A stretch of 64,000 nt of DNA from Phlebiopsis flavidoalba (Eukaryota > Basidiomycota > Agaricomycetes > Polyporales > Phanerochaetaceae): NCBI GenBank assembly GCA_035772785.1, contig JAOCPU010000070.1:87192-151191 (forward strand), in the 5' to 3' direction. A program made the translations under genes and the position numbers. The notes under the pieces are model-generated. The model was given only the letters and a program-made list of their open reading frames with translations, did not search any database and was not told the origin of the DNA. Shown one piece after another: positions 46,923 through 57,560 of this stretch. Numbering within the stretch: position 1 is the stretch's first letter; every line of letters starts with the position of its first letter.

Positions 46923-48449
46923 ATGCTCTCAATTCCGTTGACCGCCGTCGCTTGGTTGTCTTTCGTCTTCGTCACGGCCACACAACAGATTTCCCTCCCC
47001 AACCTCCTCGCCTGGGCTGGACCCGCGGCCCAGCCACCCGTGGGACGGTAAACTTGATATGGGTGTGCATGTCGACGATTTTCATTTTTCAACATGCGTC
47101 TATGTCTCCGTTCACCTTGATGTCCCACCATCAAGCAGAACGAGTTCGAAGAACCCCTGCAGGCGGTCCGTTCCGACGAGCCTTCTTCCGCGCATTCGTG
47201 GCTATGTGGCGCTTCACCCGCAAAGCCATTATGCAGACGCGTCGTATGGGTCATGTTCAACATCTTTGCTCCAGAGCTTGTCGTTTTCGTCGCCGCATTG
47301 GAGTCATTTAGTTGCCAGAGATGGCATTGGCTTTCATGCACAAGTGTGGGCAATCCGACTGGTCGATGAAGCTCGCATTCTTCGCGGATATGGGCGGATT
47401 TGGGTGGAAGGGCAGCGGAGGACTCCCGAAGGACGCCAGTTCCTCAATGGAGTGGAGTTTCTAAAGTGGTTTCGCGACACGAGAATCAAACCCCTCGCTA
47501 TCGGGTAAAATCCTCGACGCCAAGTTCCTCGAGAAAGAGATCAATGATCGATGCAAAGCGAACACAGTCCTGAAATCCTACACAGTCCTCCAAGCCTCCT
47601 GGCTCCTCATCGAAACCATAGTACGCATGGTCGAGGGTAGGGCTGTGTCAGAACTCGAGGGTCGCCACATGTGCTTACATCGTCTGCAGCGGTCTTATCC
47701 TACGGCAGCTGGTTCCGCAAGCCGTACGACGTCGGCAGACCAATCATCCTCTGAGAAGACTCTTTTCATCTCTCCGCCGCCCGTCCCTACATCCCTCCCA
47801 AAACGCTCATTCCTACGCAGACTATGGAAGTCGTCTTCTTACGTCCGGCCTAGCCCACGGCGACCCAGAAATACTGTCCTCCACTGAAGTTTCTCTACGA
47901 CGATGGAACTACAAAAGAGGCAGTCGAGCACCGAGAACTTGCTACGACTCCATTTTCCGAAACTCCCGGACATGTTGTATCCCGGAGCTCACTGCAGTCC
48001 CTTCAATCGCTCTTACCGTAGGCCTGACGTCTCCTGACCCTAGTATGTGTGCTCTCGTATATCCGTGTTCTTGTCGTACCTACTAAAGAGAAATGTTTCC
48101 CCAGTTGCCAGTCATCTCGCGGTATCTTGGGGGTTATCGTCAGTTTCATTCATGCCGTCCCTTTATGGGGACACGCTTTTCATCAAACGATGGGCCAAAT
48201 GGCTCTGGCGCTTCTGCTGCAGTTTTTCAAGCAGGAGTGCTTGTAGGTATACCCAGCATCTCGTTGATCGAGAAATGTATATGCGGGCAGACCGATTTTT
48301 GTTCTGACTTTGTTTGTGTTGGAGCGTTCGTCTACTGCGCATCGCGGGTACTTCTATTTGCACTGATTTGGATATCGTTTTGGAGTCTTCTTGCGAGTGT
48401 ATATGTCGATATTGACTGGTCGAGTTCTTACTTTCCGCACTGGCATTGA
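46923..48449 (+). CDS. Polytopic membrane protein family, copy C
   Basis: Same family as copies A, B and D. The start MLSIPLTAVAWLSFVFVTAT resembles a signal peptide or first membrane helix. ATRGTVNLIWVCMSTIF follows (about 47033-47090), then CVYVSVHLDVP in another frame, and FNIFAPELVVFVAALE read across a break (about 47257-47305). SDWSMKLAFFADMGGFGWKG is at about 47355-47415, QFLNGVEFLKWF at about 47440-47475, ANTVLKSYTVLQASWLLIET (about 47560-47620) and ATCAYI.SYGSWFRKPYDVG (about 47668-47735). After a variable segment comes FNRSYRRPDVS (about 48002-48035) and an intron. The last exon is GVIVSFIHAVPLWGHAF (about 48130-48180), a membrane helix, YCASRVLLFALIWISFWSLL (about 48330-48390) and VDIDWSSSYFPHWH with TGA at 48447. 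Frame breaks recur. Confidence 0.85.
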
Positions 48450-49297
48450 TGTTTCACTACGACTCATTTATTTTTCCGTGCCCGCTTTGTCTTTCCGATA
48501 TTATTGTCAATTTATTCACCATTTCATACTCACTTTTCCGCTGAAGAGGACACGCATAACTCCTCAAATTGACCATAAAATAGATATCCGTGAGAGAACG
48601 TCTTCGGGGGGTCCGGGGACGCCGCCATGAAGCCGCCTCCGGCACAGCTGAGCATGAAAAGCGGCTGGGAAGTCCCGAGCTTAGAGACGCCCATCGCCAT
48701 TGCGTCCAATGACGCGCTCGCCGCCCATCGTGGACCGTCTACGTGACTACGTCTTGACGTCGATTCCACTGTTCATACATCTGGTCTTCAATATGAAGAA
48801 GCCTCAAGGCCACGTTCGGTAAGTGGATCAAGCATTTAATGACCCTTGTCACCATAAATAACAAGGATACCAGCGAAGAGAGGCCTCAGGGTTGTGACTG
48901 CATGAATCTAGTCAAGTGGTGCAAATAGCGTTTTGCTTCGCAATGTGCATGGGTGTCGTGGGTCAGGTGCTCTAGTCAACTTTGTGTTACTTCCCCCAAC
49001 ATGCAAACACGACTCCGTCCAGGGTCTTGGCCTTCTTGAATTCATTCCGGCAAAGTTGAGTGGAACTCAATCAGCGACGTGTAAGGCCCTGCCCCTATAC
49101 CACAGACGTCCTCAGGGCGCTGTTTCATAGATGTGTATCTCTGCTAAAATCGTGTCCAGCAGCTGAATCAATCACAGCTTCATGCACTCGGGTAGCGCGA
49201 GTGGAAGGTATCCTCCTCCCTAAAAATACATTACTCAGATTTGCTTCCTGTCTAGATTTCACTCTTCCACCCAACGCTCCCCGCGGCTTTTGTACTC
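48450..49297. other. Spacer between copies C and D
   Basis: No gene is supported. The frame at 49060-49410 overlaps the start of copy D. No clear promoter motif was recognised. Confidence 0.4.
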
Positions 49298-50934
49298 ATG
49301 ATTGTCGGCCACAGAACCATTTGTTTCCGGGACGACTCATCCGTCCCCCCAATACATCCCGCCGAACCCGGTGGAGATTGCTGCGTCATAAATCTTTTAC
49401 CTTTTCCTAATTGGACTTCTGTCGGTTTCCTACCACAACTGCGGTCCTTGTCGCCCCATCCTCCCACCGCGGGGAGAGAAAACACTCAGTTCCCTCTTTC
49501 TGACCCACGCGTAGGCTTCATTTCGGGTCCCAACTCTCGCGGGACGATGAACCGTGATATGGGGTGTGCATGTCAACGATCTTCACATGCGTATACGTTT
49601 CCGTCCCACGTTGACGTTCCCGATGTCACGAAAGGCCAAGAATTTTCCTCTCCCCCGCCAATTGGAAGAGAAACCCCCCGCGACGCATTTTAACACTCGT
49701 GAAGGTGTTCGCTGCAGTCTGGCGATTTCACCGCGAAAACCGTGGTGCAAGAGCGCCGTGTGGGTTGCTGTTCAACATCTTTGCTCCGGAGCTCGTCGTC
49801 CTGGTCGCCGCGCTGGAGCTCTTCAGCGCACGCGACGGCATGCGCTTCATGCACGACCGTGGGCAGTCGGGATGGACGATGAAGCTGGCGTTCTTTCGCC
49901 CCGATATGGGCGGATTCGCATGGAAAGGCTCTGCGCTTGGAGATCAACCCGAGCAATTCCGCAGTGGACCTCTCGAATTCCTTGACTGGTTTGACAAGAC
50001 GCAAGCCCATACGTCGCAAGGCTGGGAAGCCGTGGATCCTCGATGTGGACGCCCTCACGCAGGAGATCGACGACAGATGCCACGCGAATCTAGTAACTCA
50101 AAGATATTTACCGTCCTCCAAGCCTCATGGCTCCTCGTCGAAACCATCGTACGTCTGGGTCGAAGCACAAAGCCCGTATCAGGAGTAGAGGTCACCACCT
50201 GCGCGTAACATGCAGGCTTGTACAGTTGTCCGCGTATGGTGCTGGATGCATAACCTTACAGCATCGGGAGGCGGATCGCTCTTCGCGAGGATAGCTTCGT
50301 GCATCCCAACAATGCGTCCAGACTACCCCACATCTCTACGCAAAGGATTCATCTTCCAGCGGATTCTCCTCCCTCTCCGACCGCAGCCGAGGCTCCATTG
50401 CTCGAAAAAGAGCATCCACCCGCTGCCACGGACGAGAATGAATCCGCAATCAAGTTACCCATCATGGTCTTCAAGGGGGCTCTTTCTTCAAGTCCATTCA
50501 ACCGCTCCTACTTCCAACCTGACGTTTCATGGCCTCGTAAGTGTAGCAGATTCTGTCTTCAATTGGACGCAGCTAACTACCATCTCGTCCCAGTCGGCTG
50601 CCATCTTGCAGGCCTCATGGGTACCCTCGTCGGATTTATTCATGCTGCACCTCTCTGGAACGCGCTGTTCATCACAACACGAGCGGCCAGTGGCTCTGGC
50701 GGTTCTGCTGCATCGTGCAGGTCGCAACGCCGGTCAGCATCGCCGGCATATCCGTAATCGAAAGATGGCATGTAAGCAAATCGCTATATGTTGCTATGTT
50801 TGTTGGGGCATTTGTGTACTGTGTTTCGCGCGTGGTTCTTTTCGCTCTGATTTGGATTTCATTTCTGAGTCTTCCCGCTAGTGTTTTATGTCGACGTTGA
50901 TTGGTCTTGGGCGTACTTCCCTCATCTGCACTGA
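49298..50934 (+). CDS. Polytopic membrane protein family, copy D
   Basis: Third member of the tandem array. The frame opening at 49298 is used, although the N-terminus is the least conserved part. ISGPNSRGTMN is at about 49522-49555, then MSTIFTCVYVSVPRxDVPDV read across breaks (about 49570-49625). Next is GLLFNIFAPELVVLVAALEL then FSARDGMRFMHDRGQSGWTM (about 49760-49880), then KLAFFRPDMGGFAWKG. PLEFLDWFDKT (about 49970-50000), VLQASWLLVETIVRLGRS (about 50110-50165) and VEVTTCA (about 50188-50208) follow. FNRSYFQPDVSWP is at about 50498-50535, before a likely intron. The last exon has LMGTLVGFIHAAPLWNALFI (about 50615-50675), VYCVSRVVLFALIWISFLSL (about 50812-50875) and YVDVDWSWAYFPHLH with TGA at 50932. 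Highly similar motifs in C and D suggest recent tandem duplication. Confidence 0.85.
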
Positions 50935-51504
50935 TCAACCACAATCGAACCCTTCCCAGTATATAATCAGTGACTGCGCCGCTTTCACTCGGCTTGAAAT
51001 GGTCTTCACATGTGCCTCATGTCTATGACGGATTCTTGTATAAGTTATGATTTCCCCACCTGGATTTTACAGCTGCGCTGTGATGTTTCTTCTGTACCGT
51101 AGCACATATTTGACCTATTCTTTCAAACATGCAAATTGTTCAATAGGCTGACCGAAGAGACGTAAGTCATCCGCAGTGCATTGCCATACTTGAAACGTAA
51201 TGTTGCATAACTAGTAAGACACTCTAGACCTGCCCATGACTCAAATTGAGTTATGAACTAATGTACGACATTTGGCCGGCTCCGAGCGCATTGACTAGAA
51301 AATAGGATGAGAAACGCGATCACAGTGCTGAGCCTCACAATAGTGACGGTGACATCACGTCCAACAAGGCATTCTCGCAATAGACGGTGCCTCCGACCAC
51401 CACTGAAGAAACACGACTATCCCGTCACATTAATCTGAATTCTGTGGAAAAATGAGGGTTACTCTAGATGCGTGGTATATTGTAACCTTAGAGGGAGGCT
51501 TACC
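50935..51504. other. Intergenic between copy D and DUF6535 copy 2
   Basis: Convergent 3' ends meet here. No ORF with motifs and no repeats recognised. Confidence 0.4.
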
Positions 51505-54134
51505 TTAAAGAAAGTCGTCAGAGGTATACTCAGTAAACTCGTCCTGTGGCGTTGAATCCACATCCTTTTCAAGGTCGCCGTAATTACCAGTATCTGAGCT
51601 TCCCGCATCACGAGAGCCTGAGCTCTTCACCATCTTCTTCCGCTGATCCCGAGGCAGGGACATCCGACACTGAGTTACCGGGGCGCCGTAATGATGATCA
51701 TCGGCAACGAGAGATCAGGTTGTTCTAGCTCCATGACAGGGTCCGGACACAACGCAGACGCGAGAGCGAGCGTACAAAGTGTGTCGTCGAATATTCCCGG
51801 ATCGCTACACGTCTCCACGAGGTGCCGCACGAGCAGGACTGGCCCTGGTTTATCACTGATGTCTCAAGGAGATCTGAGCTGACGAGGCCCAACAAGACGT
51901 CTGCGATGGTTTTTTGTGGCGCGGCGGGTGACAATGAGAGGTTGCTCGGGCCTTTTGAATGCCTCTTTGCCGAGCATTTGAATATTTTGGATCTCTCTAA
52001 CTTGACGTTACTCGGCGAGGGGGCTTGAGAACGCGGTTGATTGTACGTGAGAACATGGTCTCGTCGGTCACGCCAGTGCGATGACTCGGCATATGTTTGC
52101 TGAAGAGCGACCAATGTTTGTGGCGGGCTAGTGCAAGAGTCATCTCGACAGTGGTCACCTCCCAGCGGCCGCTGAGATTCCTTCCGAGGCCAAAGGATGA
52201 TATGAATGTGTTCTTTCCAGCAATTCGACCAACGCAGTGGTCTCTGTAAGGCAGCGTAAGGGTTTATGCTCAGGAAAGACGGTAGGGAAACACACCAGTC
52301 AAAGAAAAGTTGTATTGGCCATCGTCAGCGCATTCATACAGACAAACAGCAGGGAACCGTGCATCATCGTCGTCCATATATTCCAGCACTGTCAGATCTT
52401 GCTTGCGGATCAGACAGACGACGACACAGATGATAGTTCTGCGAAGTTCAGACTCGGCCAATCCCTTCTTCGTGATTTTGTGTAAGGAGTACGAGGATCT
52501 GGTTAATTGCGTTGTGACCCAACCTCCAATTTGGTTCGCTGAGCTCCTTGTCGGTGGGCAGTGCATCTAGAAGAACGTCTTGAATTGAATCGTAAAAAGC
52601 TCCTGATTGACTTCACGGAGCACTCCCAAGTGGACTGGCGTCCATATTCGTCCCACTGGTTGTGCAAGCTGCGATACTCGAGTATGCGATTGAACTTGCC
52701 CTTGTAATGAAGGTCAATCCAGTCCAACACACATGAGACACGTTGGTCTAAAGTGCATTGTAAGAGGCAGGGACGCAGGCGGATCAGCTGGTGGCTCTGT
52801 ACAGCGTTGGGTGCCCATGAGAGGGGAACGGGAATAATCCCAGGTGTCCTCAGGAGAGACAGCGGCGAATTTCCTCCCCTGCCCAGAAGTTGATGGCTTT
52901 ACTGGATACCACTCCGGTGACGAGCCATCGAATGAATACGAGGGCCGCTCGGAGCTTGGAAAAGAAACCGAACAATGCGCTGTCCGCAGCCTTAACCGTC
53001 ACTTCGCCCACCCGTCCGCAATACCAGCCGAGTTCGGTGAGAATGAAGTTGAGGATCATTGCTGGGACCACGACCAGAAGAAGACCCAGGATGGTGACGA
53101 TGATGAAGACCCAGTGTAAGATGAAGATCAACGATGGAACTAATGGGGACTTGAATGGACAAGTGGGCCAAATGAGGGGCAGAAACAGCGAGATGGCGTA
53201 GAGGGCGAATGGTATGCCCCGCTACTACAGTGACCGCGAGAGTGATCGGGTGACTGAGGCGCGTCACTGCGGCGCGCAGGAAGTGATACATCCCTGTCAA
53301 AAAGAGGACCACTGCAAGCTGGAGTAGCACGGGGAGAAGAGGAGGATGATTCGAGGAACCTGGCAAGCGACGAAGGCGTAGCGGCGTCTTTGCTGCAGAT
53401 AGACCGTACTGCGGACCGACAAGTGTTGGGGGAAGTGGTAGTGATCGGAGCCACTGTTGGAGAGGCGATGGCGAAGAACGCTGCCAGGAGACTGAAGGTC
53501 AAGCTCAAGAACCATAGCATATTGACGGTCACATCGAACTCGGCGGCACTGAAGGCGGGAGTATTGAGCATAGGCTGAACCGTGGCGTTGATGTGAACGA
53601 CGGTGTGATAGAAAATGACGCGAGCTGTGACGTATTTGCTCGAGCGAGCTGGTTTGTCTTGTCTGTGGGGTCGGGCTGCAGCCACTGATACGACTCGATA
53701 GTGTACGCAGTGACGACCGCAGAAAATAGACCAGGGCCTATCCATGAATGAGTGGGCTAAGCGACATCATAGATGAGATCGATCGATATACTCACGAAAA
53801 CGAGTAGGTTATTTAGCTCGTCTGTTCCAAGCCTCAGATCGAGCTGCTTTTTATCGTATTTTTGAGAGGATTCGAGCCAGAATGCCACCCCTCTTCTACC
53901 GCGGCTTCCCTGATGCGAGCATAAACTAAGTCAAATTAGGTCATGACTGTTAGCATTACACACACCGACGCTTTGGCAGACTCGTCCGTCTGCTCTTGCT
54001 GGGACTCTGGATTCCGCCTGAAGAGTCAAGGTTAGAAACATCGCGGACGACACATTTGTCCCGTGCTCACGCCATTATTGACCTCGGGCGTCTCGTGTTC
54101 CGCTGCTGACCCCACCTGCAGTGCTTGAAATCAT
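51505..54134 (-). CDS. DUF6535 domain membrane protein, copy 2
   Basis: Second DUF6535 protein, better preserved than the one at 2.0-4.7 kb. The first exons are short: AEHETPEVNNG (about 54070-54105), then RNPESQQEQTDESAKASV (about 53965-54018). The domain begins with LDLRLGTDELNNLLVF-like sequence (about 53810-53860) and continues SAVVTAYTIESYQWLQPDPT in the next exon (about 53660-53720). The helices are FDVTVNMLWFLSLTFSLLAA then FFAIA (about 53465-53545). RYAFVACQVPRIILL, LQLAVVLFLTGMYHFLRAAV then TRLSHPITLAVTVVAG (about 53220-53320) follow. The last helix pair is LIWPTCPFKSP and ILHWVFIIVTILGLLLVVVP (about 53060-53125). The cytosolic tail contains FNRILEYRSLHNQWDEYGRQ (about 52630-52690) and RFPAVCLYECADDGQYNFS (about 52295-52355). 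It ends in an acidic tail, DEFTEYTSDDFL, with TAA at 51505. The paired sequence with copy 1 supports both calls. Function unknown. Confidence 0.85.
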
Positions 54135-55379
54135 CCTACGAAGTCATAAGCGAAAAGGTTTCGTAGCTAGCCAGCACAATCCCAACCTGTTTGTTCGCTC
54201 GCCGCAAGCCCTGAATCGTCTTCACCGTGGGGGACGAGACGTCGCAGTACCTCCTGATAACATTTGAGGTAAGTTTTTCTGTTGCGCAAATGATCACATC
54301 AGACACGACTCTCGATCTCTGAACACCCAACAAGACCTTTGGCTCACCCTCGCTATGAATTGCCAGGTTAACATGCTCGAAAGTAGAGAGTCAAGGCTCT
54401 CTTGTCAGGATCGGTCGTCCAGTACAAGGGCAGCCCCATCACCGCTTCGCCTCATGCTGCGAGATGCTGCGATGGTCAGAATCTGCGGCCGCACTCGCAC
54501 ACTTTATGCGGCCGTTTTGTGCACTGAACGCAACATTTGGTAAGTCGCGGTTCGAATACACCGCCGTGGAAATGCGGGACGAGTTGATCGGAACTTGAAA
54601 CTAGCCAATAACCACTCTGGATTTTATCTCAAAATGTTCGTCATCATGATACGAGTACTTGAGTCCTCGTCGACAGCTCCCGACCCGGCTGAACATTGCA
54701 CCTCATCGCGATGATGATGAACTTTGAGTTGAGCTAGTGGTGAGCGTGTCAGTTTGTGATCAAGTTTTGGGTTTTAACCTTGTTGGCGTCATGCACAGTG
54801 AACGTTCATATGATGTATTCTCATAGTACTAGAGCATTGAACCACTGTAAGTATGTTTTGTTCAGGCCTCCTCTTCCTCAACGTATCTGCCAAAGATTAT
54901 CGTTATTTCTCACATCTTGACGCCCACGCGAACGACTTGCGTGACGCACAAGCTTTAGAAGAACTTAAGTTCTTCTACATAGCTTGGCCAGATCTTTGCG
55001 ACATGTCCAATACCTTATAACAACGGGACACTAGACGGTGCAGCTGAGTGTAAGTGGTGTGTGCGCGCGACTTCTTCTTTTCTCAGAGCCAGGACCTTTC
55101 ACCTCATATCACTGACACGCTTGGGGTAACAATTATAGGTGTAGTAATAGGTAGTAATAACAACAAATCTTGCTTCTCACACAGAGTAGCAGAGAATCCT
55201 TCTCACTGGCTTTAAAAGTCCTGGAATGCAGCACACACTTAAAAAGGATCCAAGATCGGACATCCATGCTGGCATAAACACGTTTACAAGGATTCATCCG
55301 TCTTCTATGATGCCTAACCTAGCACCTAGGTAGTTTACAGATGTTAAGAATTGACTTGTTTTCCCAAACCTTATGTGGT
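54135..55379. other. Intergenic, no gene recognised
   Basis: Upstream flank of DUF6535 copy 2. Frames at 54136-54333 (minus) and 54355-54543 (plus) have no motif. From 54550 to 55350 the sequence is AT-rich and stop-dense. Confidence 0.4.
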
Positions 55380-56134
55380 TCAAAAAAAAACCCCCCATCT
55401 ATTCAGTTGTCGCGGAAACATACTAAACTGGAAACGGGTTAGTAGAAGTTGCGGCAAGTTCTGTGCATCGAAACGATTCTCAGCCGCATCACGTAACGCC
55501 CGGGCTTCATGTACACCAACTCTCAGTACGCCACATCGGGGACAAGAAGCGATGTGAAATCTCTGCTGAGGAGACCGTCTTCGGGGGAGTTCCCCCCGCT
55601 CATGTCCGGGCTCCCACTGGCGGGTCGTAGACGTAGCACTTGAACTGTGCACCTATCCTCTCAAAGTACTTATGTCAGGCACTACCGCACCCACTGCCGC
55701 CTTGGAACATGACGCTCTACGCCGCCCTCATGATCCATGTGACTGGCGCGTCCATATCCCAGGCGCTCGGCTTCCCCCGCGTTGGGTGTGGCTGACCTTC
55801 ACGGTAGCAGCTCAATAAGTGCGCCGAACGCGCCTGCAGGCGCAGCTGGGCGTGCCGGTATGCGCTCGACGGGGGGGGCGTATCCTTTCCGCACCCGGAT
55901 TGGCGGACGAGAAGGTGTACAGGACGCGATGTCAGATATATGGTGGTATTACTGGTGTGGCAGAGGGAAAGTGGCAAAATGTGGTCAATTTCGGGGCTTA
56001 GGCCTCTTCGCCTTAGCTTTCTCGTGTGCTGGCAGACTACCATACCTCGGGCGGAAGATCTCGAACGCGTGAGGTGCGTGTTTTCTGGTTTGGGGGTCTA
56101 TATGATAGGGAGTTGTGGGTTTTGGGATTTTTGA
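55380..56134. other. Possible unidentified gene, strand unclear
   Basis: Both strands stay open for long stretches (minus 55380-55652 and 55717-56043; plus 55782-56072 and 55940-56134). The plus-strand text KVYRTRCQIYGGITGVAEGK (about 55910-55970) and the minus-strand text ASCPRCGVLRVGVHEARALR (about 55485-55550) both look protein-like, but I recognise neither. Strand and product are left open. Confidence 0.25.
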
Positions 56135-56546
56135 TGGTTGTTGTGGATAGGCCGCTTGCGAAACTCACGACAAGCGTAATGTGAGGAAGATGGAAAAATA
56201 AGAGATGGTATTATATGCGTAGCTGAGTGTCAGCTTAGTGGATCATTGACGCGGACCGAAGTTATTAAACGAATGGTAGCCCTTCCCTTAGCACTCGCCA
56301 CCATTAGGTACAAGTAGTGTAAAGCTCCCTCTAGTAGTAGGGAGTAGTGACCATCGCCATGTCTTAGTCAACGTTTCAAGATATGTATATCTGTGAAAGA
56401 CAGCACTTCATATTATATACCTAATCAGCTGAGAGCTCAACGTCGATTGCCAGTGTGGGATATTATGATCATGCAGCTAGATGACGGAGATGGGGTCCCG
56501 CCTAAACCCTGCCATGCGTCATGCGTTGAGTTCGTAACAGAAAAAC

Positions 56547-56620
56547 CAGTACACCGCAGGGTCCGAAGCACAAACAGCAAACAGCAGTACACGCCAGGGT
56601 CCGAGCACAACAGCAACAGC
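56547..56620. repeat. Tandem duplication of about 37 bp
   Basis: Two adjacent units, 56547-56584 and 56585-56620, both begin CAGTACAC and share AGGGTCCGA.GCAC followed by an ACAGCAA-rich end. They differ by a few single-base indels. The location is non-coding. Confidence 0.65.
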
Positions 56621-56750
56621 CAGAACTAATACTCACCTATATCCACACCCACGCGACCAAAATACTGTCCATAAACCACCCGCATCTCAAACGAAACAAA
56701 AGAAAGAATCAAAATTAAAGTACACGACAACAAAGAATTTCAGAACCTCC

Positions 56751-57560
56751 CTACCTCCTCCTCTCCTCGCGCCACATCCCCACCTGCGCCCACACCACGC
56801 CCGCCACAAGCACCAACCCTGCCCACGCGAGCACCGCCCTCTCCCTTCTCCGCACCTCGCGCGGGTGCCCCATCACCACCGGATCCACCCCTGCACTCGC
56901 CATCGACGGCGGCGGGGGCATGAAAAAGCTCAGCAGAGCGTGCAGCCGCCCGAGAACCACCTGCGCCTGAGCTGCTCGGTCCAGTGCTCGACGAGCCGGA
57001 GCCGAGGCGACGGATAAGGCGGCGTGGAGAGGAGTTTTGCTTTTTCGGGGTTCGGGAATTGGTAGAAATCTACCACACACACACTTTCGTCATTAAAACT
57101 CCAGAAGAGGAGAGGGGGGGCGTACGAGGGCCATTCCAGAGCTAAACTGCGCACGCGTCTTTCGGGAATAGAAACGCATTGGACTTTGAGGTGCTGCCCG
57201 GACACAGAGCGTTGCCTTCTAAGCTTCGTCAAAAAACTCGCGGCAGAGCGTCGTAAACCTTCGCATTCGACGGACTGCGCCTCCGCGCGCGCGAGAACTA
57301 ACACGCCGCGACTCGACCACTCGCCTCTCCCTCTCGGCTACGACACCGACTCATCCACGCCGAAATCGTCGATGGCGCTTCGCCAATCACTCCCTCTTCC
57401 ACATCGCATATGTGCCACAACCCGCCGCACACAGTCTCCCCGACTTATGATCCCGCCCATTTGCGATACCGCACGGCGCGATCCATCACCACGGCTCACA
57501 CGAACTTGAACAGCCAGACGATCCCACAACCTAAACCTGCGCCCTCGGCTTACCGGGGCT
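56751..57560 (-). CDS. LON-domain protein with C-terminal TM tail, copy 1 (3' part)
   Basis: Paralogue of the RING-LON gene at 60.4-63.3 kb, recognised mainly by nucleotide similarity to it. GAGGCGCAGTCCGTCGAATG here (minus, about 57255-57285) corresponds to a near-identical stretch at 62568-62590. TGGTTCTCGGGCGGCTGCAC (about 56940-56965) corresponds to about 63061-63085. Protein reading: SFLTKLR, GQHLKVQ, MALV with a GTACGCC donor-like site, then EKAKLLS and SPRLRLVEHWTEQLRR (about 56970-57050). WFSGGCTL and HALLSFFMPPPPSM follow, then a C-terminal hydrophobic helix, RRRERAVLAWAGLVLVAGVV, ending at TAG 56751. The LON substrate-binding domain end (EKAKLL.SPRLRLxxHWIEQL) is recognisable. The 5' two thirds, including any RING finger, could not be found upstream, so the copy may be truncated or too broken to read. 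Confidence 0.65.
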
